Assembly: GCF_009720145.1 (NCBI RefSeq)
Contig: NZ_CP046252.1
Span: forward strand, 2,684,001-2,748,000
Length of the DNA stretch: 64,000 nucleotides
Source: Sphingobium sp. CAP-1
GTDB taxonomy: Bacteria > Pseudomonadota > Alphaproteobacteria > Sphingomonadales > Sphingomonadaceae
Reading direction: 5' to 3'
The notes beneath the pieces are model-generated. The model was not told the origin of the DNA and searched no databases. It saw nothing but the letters and a program-made list of their open reading frames with translations. Position 1 is the first letter of the stretch. Each line of letters opens with the position of its first letter. This document shows, in pieces, positions 8,568 through 16,723 of the stretch. Made by a program: the position numbers and the translations under genes.

Positions 8568-9469
8568 TGCGACCGGCCGAAGTCGGGCTTGGCGTCGTCC
8601 TGACCCTGTTCGATGATCGACCGGCGGATCGCGCGGGTGCGGGTGAAGAGGTTGAACAGGGCGTCGCCGTCATTCCAGCGGATCGCCCGCTGGAGCGCCG
8701 ACAGATCCTCCGAGAAGCGCTGGAGCATCTCCAGCACCGCATCCTTGTTCGCCAGGAACACGTCGCGCCACATGGTCGGGTCCGACGCCGCGATGCGGGT
8801 GAAGTCGCGAAAACCGCCGGCCGAATATTTGATGACCTCGCTCTGGGTCACATCCTCCAGGTCGCTGGCGGTGCCGACGATGGTGTAGGCGATCAGGTGC
8901 GGCAAATGGCTCGTCACCGCCAGCACCATGTCATGATGCGCCGGGTCCATCACTTCCACGTCCGCGCCGACGCGCCGCCATAGCTCGACCACGCGCTCGA
9001 CGGCGGCGGGATCGGCGTCGGCGGGCGGAGTCACGATCGACCAGCGGCCCTTGAACAGGGTGGCGAAGCCGGCTTCCGGCCCGCTATTTTCGGTTCCCGC
9101 CACCGGATGCGCCGGGATGATGGTGCGGCCGGGCAGCGCGGCGTTGAGCTGTGCCAGCACGTCCGCCTTGCACGATCCGACATCGCTGACGATGGCGTCG
9201 GCCGGCAGATCGTCGGCGATCTGCGCCGCCGCCACGCCCATCGCCCGCACCGGCACGCACAGGATCACCAGATCGGCGTCGGTCACGGATGCGCCCGCCG
9301 TGTCGCTGATGTCGTCGCACAGGTTGATGCGCCGGGCGGTGTCGCGCACCGCCGGATCGGCGTCATGGCCGATGACGCGCACGGTCGGCATCTCCGCCCG
9401 GATCGCGCGGGCCAGCGAGGAACCGATCAGCCCCAGGCCGATGATGGTGACGCGGGCGAAGGGGAGCAT
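8564..9469 (-). CDS. tyrC: Prephenate/arogenate dehydrogenase
   Basis: The protein is 301 residues. The N-terminal Rossmann motif is IIGLGLIGSSLARAI. The catalytic His lies in IIPAHPVAGTENSGP, and the later segments TSHLPHLIAY and GGFRDFTRIA are conserved in TyrA/TyrC enzymes. It oxidatively decarboxylates prephenate or arogenate in tyrosine synthesis. There is no fused chorismate mutase. It follows hisC by four bases in one leftward unit, a pairing typical of Zymomonas and sphingomonads, where the HisC-type aminotransferase also serves aromatic amino acids. Which substrate (prephenate or arogenate) is preferred is not visible. Confidence 0.92.
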   Translation of the reverse strand: MLPFARVTIIGLGLIGSSLARAIRAEMPTVRVIGHDADPAVRDTARRINLCDDISDTAGASVTDADLVILCVPVRAMGVAAAQIADDLPADAIVSDVGSCKADVLAQLNAALPGRTIIPAHPVAGTENSGPEAGFATLFKGRWSIVTPPADADPAAVERVVELWRRVGADVEVMDPAHHDMVLAVTSHLPHLIAYTIVGTASDLEDVTQSEVIKYSAGGFRDFTRIAASDPTMWRDVFLANKDAVLEMLQRFSEDLSALQRAIRWNDGDALFNLFTRTRAIRRSIIEQGQDDAKPDFGRSH

Positions 9470-9473
9470 GGCG

Positions 9474-10595
9474 TCAGGCGGCCTCCGCCATGGCGCGCAG
9501 CTTGGCCGCCACGGCGCGGGTTTGCGCTTCGGTGCCGATGGTGATGCGCAGGCCGTTGGGCAGCCCCTGACCCGGCAGCCAGCGGGTGGCGAAGCCTTCG
9601 TCCCACAGCCCCTTCATGGCCGCTTCGGCGGTTAGCTTGCCGTCGAACAGGATCAGCAGGAAGTTGGTCTTGCTCGGCACCGCGCGCAGGCCGTGGTTGG
9701 AGAGGGAGGCGACCTCGCCCGCCAGCCATGCGCGCCATTGCGCATTGTGCGCGCGGCTGGCGTCGACCCAGTCGGTGTCGCCGATCGCCGCGACCGCCGC
9801 CGCCTGCCCTGCCGTCGTTACGTTGAACGGCGCGCGGATGCGGTGGAGAATGTCGATCACCTCCGCACTGGCATAGCCCCAGCCGATCCGTTCGGCGGCG
9901 AGGCCGTATATCTTGGAGAAGGTGCGGGTGACGAACAGGTTTGAGGCGGTTTTTGCCAGTTCAAGGCCGCCATCATCCTCTTGCCGGTCCAGATATTCGG
10001 CATAGGCCTGATCCAGCACCAAAAGGATGTCGGGGCGCAGCCCGGCATGGAGGCGCGCAATCTCCGCGCGGCTGGTCATGGTGCCGGTCGGATTGTTGGG
10101 ATTGGCCAGAAAGACGACCTTGGTTTTCCCGGTCACGGCGGCGAGCAGCGCGTCCACATCGGTCGCATAGTCCTTGTCCGGCGCCTCCACCGGGGTCGCG
10201 CCGACGCGCCGCGCGGCAATGTCATAGACCGAAAAGCCGTAACGGACATACAGCACTTCGTCGCCCGGCCCGGCATAGGCGGAAGCGGCGATGTGCAGCA
10301 GTTCGTCCGATCCGGTACCATAGATGATCCGTGCGGGATCGAGGCCGTGGGCCGCACCGATCGCCTCACGCAGTTTGGCCGCGCCGGGATCGGGATAGGT
10401 CGCCATGTCGGCGGTCGCCGCCAGAAAGGCGTCGCGCGCGGCCTTGCCGGTGCCGAGCGGATTTTCGTTGGCGGAGAGCTTGATGAGGGGGCGGCCGTCA
10501 TCGGCGGCCGACTTGCCCGGCACATAGGCGTGAATGCCCAATATCCAGTCCTTGGGCGCGGGCTTTGCGGCGGCGGTATCAGAGGTCTGTGTCAT
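9474..10595 (-). CDS. hisC: Histidinol-phosphate / aromatic aminotransferase
   Basis: The PLP fold-type I aminotransferase is 373 residues. The substrate and cofactor motifs LSANENPLG near residue 40, NPNNPTGT and the PLP lysine at about 228 in TRTFSKIYGLAAERIGWG are all present. HisC converts imidazole-acetol phosphate to histidinol phosphate. The adjacency to tyrC suggests it also transaminates prephenate or phenylpyruvate. I used the ATG at 10595 (MTQTSDTAAAKP). An upstream start would add residues with no homology. Four bases separate it from tyrC. Confidence 0.92.
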   Translation of the reverse strand: MTQTSDTAAAKPAPKDWILGIHAYVPGKSAADDGRPLIKLSANENPLGTGKAARDAFLAATADMATYPDPGAAKLREAIGAAHGLDPARIIYGTGSDELLHIAASAYAGPGDEVLYVRYGFSVYDIAARRVGATPVEAPDKDYATDVDALLAAVTGKTKVVFLANPNNPTGTMTSRAEIARLHAGLRPDILLVLDQAYAEYLDRQEDDGGLELAKTASNLFVTRTFSKIYGLAAERIGWGYASAEVIDILHRIRAPFNVTTAGQAAAVAAIGDTDWVDASRAHNAQWRAWLAGEVASLSNHGLRAVPSKTNFLLILFDGKLTAEAAMKGLWDEGFATRWLPGQGLPNGLRITIGTEAQTRAVAAKLRAMAEAA

Positions 10596-10691
10596 GGCAG
10601 CGGGCTTTAGCGGCTTCCGCGCCAAAGGCAAAGCGGCTGGACGTGGTTCATCGTCTCTCCATTGCGGTATGGGGTCGCGGCGCTCCTGCCC

Positions 10692-11642
10692 CTACACCAC
10701 CGGCGTAATCAGCGCCTTGCCCGCGAAATGCGCGTCGAGATTGGCGAGGACGAGGTCGGCCATCGCCTTGCGGCTGTGGATGGTGGCGCTGCCCTGATGG
10801 GGTTGCAGCACGACATGATCCATGGTGAGCAGCGCATCCGGCACATCGGGTTCGTTCACGAACACGTCGAGGCCCGCGCCGGCGATGCGCCGGTCCGCCA
10901 GCGCGGCGACCAGCGCCGGTTCGTCGATCACGCCGCCCCGGCTGATGTTGACGAGGACGCCCTGTGGTCCCAGCGCATCGAGCATGGCGGCGTCGACCAG
11001 CTTCGCCGCTTCCGGCCCGCCCGATGTGGCGACGATCAGCACATCGCTCTGGCGCGCGAAATCGATCGGGTCGGCGATGTAGCGCCAGGGCGCATCGGCC
11101 GCTTCCCGCCGGTTGTGATAGAGGATTTCACCCGCCACTGGCTCCAGCCGCCTCGCGATCGCCCGGCCGATCCGGCCGAGACCCAATATGCCGATGCGCG
11201 ACCCCGTCACCCGGCCGGACAGAGCGGGCTTCACGCCCCGCGCCCAGTCGCCCGCGCGGACCATCCGGTCGTTGGCGGCGATGTTGCGCACCGTGGCATA
11301 GAGCAGGCCGACGGCCAGATCGGCGACATCGTCGGTCAGCACGTCGGGCGTGTTGGTGACGCGGATGCCGCTGGCGCGGGCATGATCGACATCGACCTTG
11401 TCATAGCCGACCGAGAACAGCCCGATCATTTCCAGCTTCGGCAGCGCGTCCATGATCGCGGCGGGCGCGCCGACCGATCCGAAGCTGACCAGCGCACGGG
11501 CTTCGCGCACCTGTGAAGGCAGGGCGGAAAGATCGGCATCGGCCGCTACGGCATGGACGGTGAAGCGGCTGGCCAGTGCATCGGTGAGATAGGGGTAGAG
11601 GGGGCCATAGGCGACGATCGGCGGGCGTTCTGCATGGGTCAT
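10692..11642 (-). CDS. D-2-hydroxyacid dehydrogenase (glyoxylate/hydroxypyruvate reductase type)
   Basis: The protein is 316 residues. It has the NAD(P) motif GILGLGRIGRAIARRLE, the catalytic Arg in NISRGGVID, Glu in FVNEPDVP and His in VVLQPHQGSAT. The family reduces 2-oxo acids such as glyoxylate or hydroxypyruvate to D-hydroxy acids. The basic NHRREA after beta-2 hints at NADPH, which is an inference. Starts at 11651 and 11642 are both possible. I prefer 11642, with GGACGGC just before. It is divergent from metX, 75 bp apart, and ends 97 bp before hisC, so it is probably a separate unit. Confidence 0.88.
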   Translation of the reverse strand: MTHAERPPIVAYGPLYPYLTDALASRFTVHAVAADADLSALPSQVREARALVSFGSVGAPAAIMDALPKLEMIGLFSVGYDKVDVDHARASGIRVTNTPDVLTDDVADLAVGLLYATVRNIAANDRMVRAGDWARGVKPALSGRVTGSRIGILGLGRIGRAIARRLEPVAGEILYHNRREAADAPWRYIADPIDFARQSDVLIVATSGGPEAAKLVDAAMLDALGPQGVLVNISRGGVIDEPALVAALADRRIAGAGLDVFVNEPDVPDALLTMDHVVLQPHQGSATIHSRKAMADLVLANLDAHFAGKALITPVV

Positions 11643-11679
11643 GCCGTCCATCTAGGGACTGTTGCGCCATCGTGCCAGA

Positions 11680-11708
11680 TTGACAGAGCGGGGCGGCGGT
11701 CCTAGCCC
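11680..11708 (+). promoter_or_regulatory. Candidate sigma-70 promoter of metXW, near leaderless
   Basis: TTGACA at 11680-11685 is followed after 17 bases by TAGCCC at 11703-11708. A start about seven bases on would fall within a few bases of the metX ATG at 11718, so the mRNA may be almost leaderless. I see no SAM-II riboswitch upstream of metX, although alphaproteobacterial metX often has one. Confidence 0.45.
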
Positions 11709-11717
11709 CGCCCGATT

Positions 11718-12854
11718 ATGGCCAGCGTCCCGCTCTCACAAGACAGCCGTTTCGGCCTGCGCCGGCAGGCTCGCCTGACCGTGCCGCTCAGCCTGTCGAG
11801 CGGGGCCAGCCTCGGCCCGGTCGACATCGCCTATGAAACCTACGGGCAGATGAATGCGGACAAGTCCAACGTCATCCTGATCTGCCATGCGCTGACCGGC
11901 GACCAATATGTTGCGTCGGACCATCCCGTCACCGGCAAGCCGGGCTGGTGGTGGCGGCTGGTGGGTGAGGGCAGGCCGGTCGATCCGGCGCGCCATTTTA
12001 TCGTCTGTTCCAATGTCATCGGCAGTTGCATGGGGTCGTCCGGCCCGGCCAGTATCGATCCCGCGACCGGCGATCCTTACGCCATGCGCTTTCCGGTGCT
12101 GACCATCGCCGACATGGTGCGGGCGCAGGCGGCGCTGCTCGACCATCTGGGCGTGGATCGGCTGGCGGCGGTGATCGGCGGGTCGATGGGCGGGATGCAG
12201 GCGCTGACCTGGCCGACCCTGTTCCCCGATCGGGTCGAAAGCTGCGTCGTCATTGCGTCGACCGCGCGGCACAGCGCGCAGAATATCGCCTTTCACGAGG
12301 TGGGCCGCCAAGCGATCATGGCCGATCCGCACTGGCGCGGCGGCGACTATTATGCCGATGGGCAGGTGCCGAGCGCGGGCCTCGCCGTGGCGCGGATGGC
12401 GGCGCACATCACCTATCTGTCCGAAGCCGGGCTGACCGAGAAATTCGGGCGGCGCTTGCAGGGGCGGGACGCCAAGACGTTCGGCTTCGACGCGGATTTC
12501 CAGGTGGAAAGCTATCTGCGCCATCAGGGGCTGAGCTTTGTCGAGCGGTTCGATGCGAACAGCTATCTCTACATCACCCGCGCGATGGATTATTATGACA
12601 TTGCGGAGGATCATGGCGGATCGCTCGCCCGCGCCTTCGCGGCGACCAGCGCACGCTTTTGTCTGGTGAGTTTCGATACCGACTGGCTTTATCCGACGGC
12701 GGAATCGCGGATCATCGTCCATGCGCTCAACGCCGGGGGGGCGCAGGCCAGTTTCGTGGAACTGTCCAGCCCGTTCGGCCATGACGCCTTCCTGCTGGAA
12801 TGCCCGGAACTCAACCGGGTGGTGGACGGATTTCTGCGGGGTGGCCGGGCATGA
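11718..12854 (+). CDS. metX: Homoserine O-acyltransferase MetX
   Basis: The alpha/beta hydrolase is 378 residues. The nucleophile is Ser156 in GGSMGGMQAL, Asp322 lies in SFDTDWLYP and His355 in SSPFGHDAFL. MetX acylates homoserine (acetyl- or, in some lineages, succinyl-CoA) as the first committed step of methionine synthesis. Sequence alone does not safely tell the acyl donor. It overlaps metW by ATGA (12851-12854), the classic alphaproteobacterial metX-metW pair. The start is the ATG at 11718, and the next candidates are inside the conserved N-terminus. Confidence 0.94.
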   Translation: MASVPLSQDSRFGLRRQARLTVPLSLSSGASLGPVDIAYETYGQMNADKSNVILICHALTGDQYVASDHPVTGKPGWWWRLVGEGRPVDPARHFIVCSNVIGSCMGSSGPASIDPATGDPYAMRFPVLTIADMVRAQAALLDHLGVDRLAAVIGGSMGGMQALTWPTLFPDRVESCVVIASTARHSAQNIAFHEVGRQAIMADPHWRGGDYYADGQVPSAGLAVARMAAHITYLSEAGLTEKFGRRLQGRDAKTFGFDADFQVESYLRHQGLSFVERFDANSYLYITRAMDYYDIAEDHGGSLARAFAATSARFCLVSFDTDWLYPTAESRIIVHALNAGGAQASFVELSSPFGHDAFLLECPELNRVVDGFLRGGRA

Positions 12855-13444
12855 GCGAGATGCTGCGGCCCGACCTTGCCCTGATCGCGCGCACGGTGCG
12901 GCAGGGCGCGCGCGTGCTGGACGTGGGCTGCGGCGACGGCGCGCTGATGGCGGCGCTGCGCGACAATGCGGGCGTGGATGCGCGCGGGCTGGAGATTGAC
13001 GGGTCGAACGTCGCGGCGGCGGTGGGGCGCGGCCTGTCGGTGGTGCAGGGTGATGCCGACACCGATCTTGGCTATTATCCCGACGCCAGTTTCGACTATG
13101 CGATATTGAGCCAGACGCTTCAGACCACGCGGCATCCCGACAAGGTGGTCGAGGAATTGCTGCGGATCGCCGCCCAGGCTTTCGTATCCTTCCCCAATTT
13201 CGCCCATTGGCGGGGCCGTTTGTCGCTGTTGTGGGGCGGGCGGATGCCGGTGACGCGGCTGTTGCCCGACACATGGTATGACACGCTCAACATTCACCAT
13301 GTCACGGTCGATGATTTCCGCGCGCTGGTGAAGGAGCGCGGCTGGACGATCGACGGGCAATGGTTTCTGAAGGGCGACCGGGAGACTACCCACGCCAACG
13401 CCAACCTGTTCGCCGAACATGCGGTGTTCTTGCTGCGGAAATAG
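12851..13444 (+). CDS. metW: Methionine biosynthesis protein MetW
   Basis: The protein is 197 residues with a SAM-methyltransferase-like fold. The glycine loop VLDVGCGDGALM near residue 27 and the MetW segments ILSQTLQTTRHPD and FPNFAHWRGRL are present. MetW supports MetX activity in bacteria that have the pair. It is not a proven methyltransferase. It is translationally coupled to metX by a four-base overlap. It is followed by a 27-bp gap and an opposing gene. Confidence 0.94.
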   Translation: MSEMLRPDLALIARTVRQGARVLDVGCGDGALMAALRDNAGVDARGLEIDGSNVAAAVGRGLSVVQGDADTDLGYYPDASFDYAILSQTLQTTRHPDKVVEELLRIAAQAFVSFPNFAHWRGRLSLLWGGRMPVTRLLPDTWYDTLNIHHVTVDDFRALVKERGWTIDGQWFLKGDRETTHANANLFAEHAVFLLRK

Positions 13445-13471
13445 GGTTCAGGAGAGAGTCGCGCGCCTGAT

Positions 13472-13918
13472 TCAGCCGAACAGGAAGCGGTAGATGATCG
13501 TGACCGGAATCCAGAGCAGCGCGCCGCACAGGCTGGCGGCCCAGAGTTGCGCTACGTCGCGCCGGAAACGCAGCGCCAGCCCGCTGTCCGACAGGCCGCC
13601 CCGTTCGAGCAATTGCCAGCGCCGTTCCAGCCCGCGCGCCGCCACGGCATAGCCGCCGATCGCGATGATGATGCCCAGATGCAAGACCAGCGATCCGCCT
13701 GACTTGGCGACGATCGCGATCTGGAGCAGGCAGAATGTGACCAGGGCCGCCGCGAGATGCGTGCTGATCCGCTTCGCAAAGCTCTTGCGTTGATGCGCGC
13801 GATTGCCGAGTGCTGTCGCCAAAGCCCCGATCTCCTTGTTTGACCCCGACAACAGAATTTCACGTGTCGGCCCCGCAATCAACTGAAAATTGCGCCATCC
13901 GGCATGGGTTTTGCGCAT
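13472..13918 (-). CDS. Small membrane protein of unknown function
   Basis: The protein is 148 residues and I do not recognise a family. A basic N-terminal third (residues 1-50) is followed by three hydrophobic stretches near 53-70, 76-93 and 126-146. The middle loop (RGLERRWQLLERGGLSDSG) is charged. The start ATG at 13918 has only a weak ribosome site. It lies 44 bp downstream of the histidine kinase gene on the same strand and could be its co-transcribed partner. Any role in signalling is a guess from position. Confidence 0.62.
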   Translation of the reverse strand: MRKTHAGWRNFQLIAGPTREILLSGSNKEIGALATALGNRAHQRKSFAKRISTHLAAALVTFCLLQIAIVAKSGGSLVLHLGIIIAIGGYAVAARGLERRWQLLERGGLSDSGLALRFRRDVAQLWAASLCGALLWIPVTIIYRFLFG

Positions 13919-13962
13919 TTTTCGGTGTCGTCGGATGATTTGCCGTCCGTCCGGCTTCCCCG

Positions 13963-15846
13963 TCAGGCCGGGATGCTTGCTTCCCCGTCCAGCACCTGCC
14001 GCACTTTGGACGCCAACTGGTCGAAGGTGAAGGGTTTGGCGAGGCAGGCGACGCCGGGGGCCAGCATTCCGTTATGGACGATCGCGTTGCGGGTGTAGCC
14101 GGTGGTGTAGAGGATTTTCAGGTCGGGCCGGTCGCTGGTGGCGCGATCGGCCAACTGGCGGCCGTTGATGCCGGGCATGACGATGTCGGTGAACAGCAAG
14201 TCGATGCGCGGCTGGATCGCCAGCATTTCCAGCGCTTGTTCCCCGTCCGACGCCTGCACCACGGTATAGCCCAGTTTCCGCAGAGAATCGACCGACATGT
14301 GGCGCACCCGGTCCTCATCCTCGACCACCAGGATGATCTCCTCGCCCTGGGCGCGGGGCAGGCTGTCGGCGGCGGGCGCGGCATAGCCTTGCGCGGGGAT
14401 GGCGCCATAGTGGCGCGGCAGATAGATTTTGATGGCCGTCCCTTCGTCCGGCTCCGAATAGATTTTCACATGGCCCCGCGACTGTTTGACGAAGCCGAAT
14501 ACCTGGCTGAGGCCCAGCCCCGTGCCCTTGCCCACGCCCTTGGTGGTGAAGAAGGGATCGAAGGCCCGATCGACCACATGCGGCGGCATTCCGGTGCCGG
14601 TGTCTGTCACCGACAGGAGGATATATTGGCCCGGCGCGACATCGGCATGGGTGGCGGCATAGCCGTCGTCCAGATGCGCATTCGCCGTTTCGATCGTCAG
14701 CCTGCCACCGTCGGGCATGGCGTCGCGGGCATTGACGCACAGGTTCAGGATCGCGCTTTCCAACTGGTTGGCGTCGATGCTGGCGCGCCACAGGCCGCCG
14801 GCCAGCACCGATTCGACGCGCACATCCTCCCCGATGGTGCGGCGCAGCAGTTCGGACATGCCGCCGACCAGCTTGTTGACGTTGGTCGGTTGCGGGTCGA
14901 GCGGCTGCTGGCGCGAGAAGGCGAGCAGCCGCGCGGTAAGCTGGGCGGCGCGCTGCGCGCCCTCGGTCGCATTGTCGATGCCCTTGACGACGCGTGGGTC
15001 GCCATCTTCGCCCAGCCGCCGCCGCGCAATGTCGAGCGAACCGATGACGATGGCCAGCATATTGTTGAAATCATGGGCGATGCCACCGGTGAGCTGGCCG
15101 ATCGATTCCATCTTTTGTGCCTGGCGCAATTGCGCCTGCGCGGCTTCGCGCTGCTCCGCTTCGGCGATCAGACGGGCATTGGCGGCGCTCAGCGCCTCGC
15201 GGCTTTCGACCGCTTCGATGACCCGGCGCCGGGCCGTGCGCAGCGCCATCAGTCCCAGCAGGATGACGAGCGTGGCGCTGAGCGCCAGGCCGGCGGTAAT
15301 CATGGTGCTGAGCCGCCCGGCCGCGATCGAGCGGGCGCGCAGCAACTGTTCCTCGCGCGCCTTCATATGGGTGACATGGGCGCGCACGCGGGCCATCATC
15401 GCCAGGCCGGGGGAGAAGGTTTCGGGGCCAATGATCTGGCCGGCGCGGCGGCGGTCGATGCCGCCCTGCATCAGGGCGAGCCGCCGGGCGATCATGTCGT
15501 GCAGCGTTTCGACCGCGCGCACCTGTTCGGGACTGTCGCGCATCTCGGCGCGCAGCCCGCGCAATTCCTCCTGCCAATGGTCGCGAAATTCCGCATAGGG
15601 ATCGAGGAAATCAGCCTGTCGTGTCAGCATATAGCCGCGCTGGCCGCTTTCGGCCGCCTGCATCTGGGACAAGAGCGTCGACAGCCGGTTTTCCACCCGC
15701 AGCGTATGATTGACCCAGGCGATTTCCGCCTGCTGGCCGCGATAGAGCCAGAAAGTGCCGCCAACCGCCGTCATGACGACGAGCAGCGCCAGCAGCAGGA
15801 CGATGATCGACCGTTCAGGGCGCAGCGCGGGCATGGCGCCTTTCAT
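13963..15846 (-). CDS. CHASE3 hybrid sensor histidine kinase with receiver domain
   Basis: The protein is 627 residues. A first membrane helix (about 12-34), a CHASE3-like periplasmic sensor (about 40-175) and a second helix (about 183-205) come first. A short coiled linker leads to HisKA with His258 in GGIAHDFNN. A HATPase domain follows (NLCVNARDAMPDGG, then DTGTGMPP and GKGTGLGLS), and then a C-terminal receiver with Asp554 in LLFTDIVMPG. The H-box is the HisKA/HWE-like type common in alphaproteobacterial hybrid kinases. No cognate regulator gene is adjacent, so output is probably by phosphorelay. ATGs at 15846 and 15834 are both plausible. The signal is unknown. Confidence 0.9.
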   Translation of the reverse strand: MKGAMPALRPERSIIVLLLALLVVMTAVGGTFWLYRGQQAEIAWVNHTLRVENRLSTLLSQMQAAESGQRGYMLTRQADFLDPYAEFRDHWQEELRGLRAEMRDSPEQVRAVETLHDMIARRLALMQGGIDRRRAGQIIGPETFSPGLAMMARVRAHVTHMKAREEQLLRARSIAAGRLSTMITAGLALSATLVILLGLMALRTARRRVIEAVESREALSAANARLIAEAEQREAAQAQLRQAQKMESIGQLTGGIAHDFNNMLAIVIGSLDIARRRLGEDGDPRVVKGIDNATEGAQRAAQLTARLLAFSRQQPLDPQPTNVNKLVGGMSELLRRTIGEDVRVESVLAGGLWRASIDANQLESAILNLCVNARDAMPDGGRLTIETANAHLDDGYAATHADVAPGQYILLSVTDTGTGMPPHVVDRAFDPFFTTKGVGKGTGLGLSQVFGFVKQSRGHVKIYSEPDEGTAIKIYLPRHYGAIPAQGYAAPAADSLPRAQGEEIILVVEDEDRVRHMSVDSLRKLGYTVVQASDGEQALEMLAIQPRIDLLFTDIVMPGINGRQLADRATSDRPDLKILYTTGYTRNAIVHNGMLAPGVACLAKPFTFDQLASKVRQVLDGEASIPA

Positions 15847-15949
15847 GAGTCATTCATTGCCGAGGGGCAAGTCCCTGTATTTGCTGTGCGTCGAAATCCG
15901 GCTCCTGCCGGTGGGCGGATATTGGACAGGGCGAGAGCCGCGAAACCCG

Positions 15950-16564
15950 CTATCCCCGCTTGCCGATTCCCTTTTCGATCAGGGCGTTGGCGATGGCGGC
16001 GATTTCCTCGGCCGGGCGGCTGTCGTCCCACACGCCATAGCGCAGGCCCAGAAACACGTTCATGCCCATGATCGCCCAGGCATGAACCTCATCCACGTCG
16101 GGCCGGATGTCGCCGCGCTCCGCCGCACGGGCAAGGCGGGCGGCCATGCGGGTCGCGGTATTTTCATAATGGGCGCGATAGGCGGCCTGGTCGACGAACT
16201 CGGCTTCGTCGATGATGCGGTAGATTTCCTTGTGGGCGCGGGCGAATTCCAGAAAGCTCAGCAGGCCGATCCGTTCGGCGTCGATGCCGTCGCGCGCATC
16301 TGCGATCCGGGGTGAGACATAGTCGCGGACCTGGCCCGACATGTCGTTCACCAGCGCGCGGAAAATATCGTCCTTGGTATCGAAATAGGTATAGAAACTG
16401 CCCAGCGCGCAGCCCGCCCGGCGGGTGATGCCGCTGATCGATCCTTCGTGAAATCCCTTTTCGCCGAACTCCTGCGCGGCGGCGGCCAGCAGCGCGCTGC
16501 GGGTGCGCTCGCCGCGCGCGGTGCGGGGCGTCTTGTCGTCCTTCGCTGCGGTGTCGCCGGTCAT
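15950..16564 (-). CDS. TetR/AcrR-family regulator
   Basis: The protein is 204 residues. The N-terminal helix-turn-helix is at about residues 18-64 (LLAAAAQEFGEKGF...ITRRAGCALGSFYTYFDTKDDIF). The rest is an all-helical ligand domain. The ATG at 16564 has AGGAG five to six bases upstream, clearly better than the GTG six bases earlier. It is divergent from the TonB receptor gene with 159 bp between, and an inverted repeat overlaps the receptor promoter. It probably represses the receptor and the MFS carrier in the absence of their ligand, which is an inference from layout. Confidence 0.92.
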   Translation of the reverse strand: MTGDTAAKDDKTPRTARGERTRSALLAAAAQEFGEKGFHEGSISGITRRAGCALGSFYTYFDTKDDIFRALVNDMSGQVRDYVSPRIADARDGIDAERIGLLSFLEFARAHKEIYRIIDEAEFVDQAAYRAHYENTATRMAARLARAAERGDIRPDVDEVHAWAIMGMNVFLGLRYGVWDDSRPAEEIAAIANALIEKGIGKRG

Positions 16565-16632
16565 TTCCACTCCTGACTCTCTGTGTTCTTTTTGCCGCAG
16601 CGATGCGCTCTCGTCACCTGCCTCTTATTTCA

Positions 16633-16652
16633 AGTTGAAAGTTGGTTCAACT
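16633..16652. promoter_or_regulatory. Inverted-repeat operator, probable TetR target
   Basis: AGTTGAA (16633-16639) and TTCAACT (16646-16652) form a perfect seven-base inverted repeat with a six-base spacer. It overlaps the -35 element and spacer of the candidate promoter at 16635-16663. A bound dimer would block the TonB receptor promoter. Assignment to the neighbouring TetR protein is by position. Confidence 0.6.
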
Positions 16653-16663
16653 ATCATTATCGA
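16635..16663 (+). promoter_or_regulatory. Candidate sigma-70 promoter for the TonB receptor gene
   Basis: TTGAAA (16635-16640), a 17-base spacer and TATCGA (16658-16663) fit a sigma-70 promoter. The predicted start is near 16670, about 54 bases upstream of the receptor ATG. The -35 lies inside the inverted repeat. Confidence 0.55.
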
Positions 16664-16723
16664 ATCGGGCAAGGACGCGATCCGGCAGACCGGACGCCCC
16701 ATTCGACAGGAGAGGAGTCCCCC

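Noticed and set aside
11652..11717. SAM-II riboswitch upstream of metX
   Set aside because: Only 66 bp are available and the pseudoknot pattern is not visible. A sigma-70 promoter occupies the space.
14074..16071. 665-codon open frame antisense to the histidine kinase gene
   Set aside because: The kinase motifs are on the other strand, and the frame crosses an intergenic gap and part of tetR.
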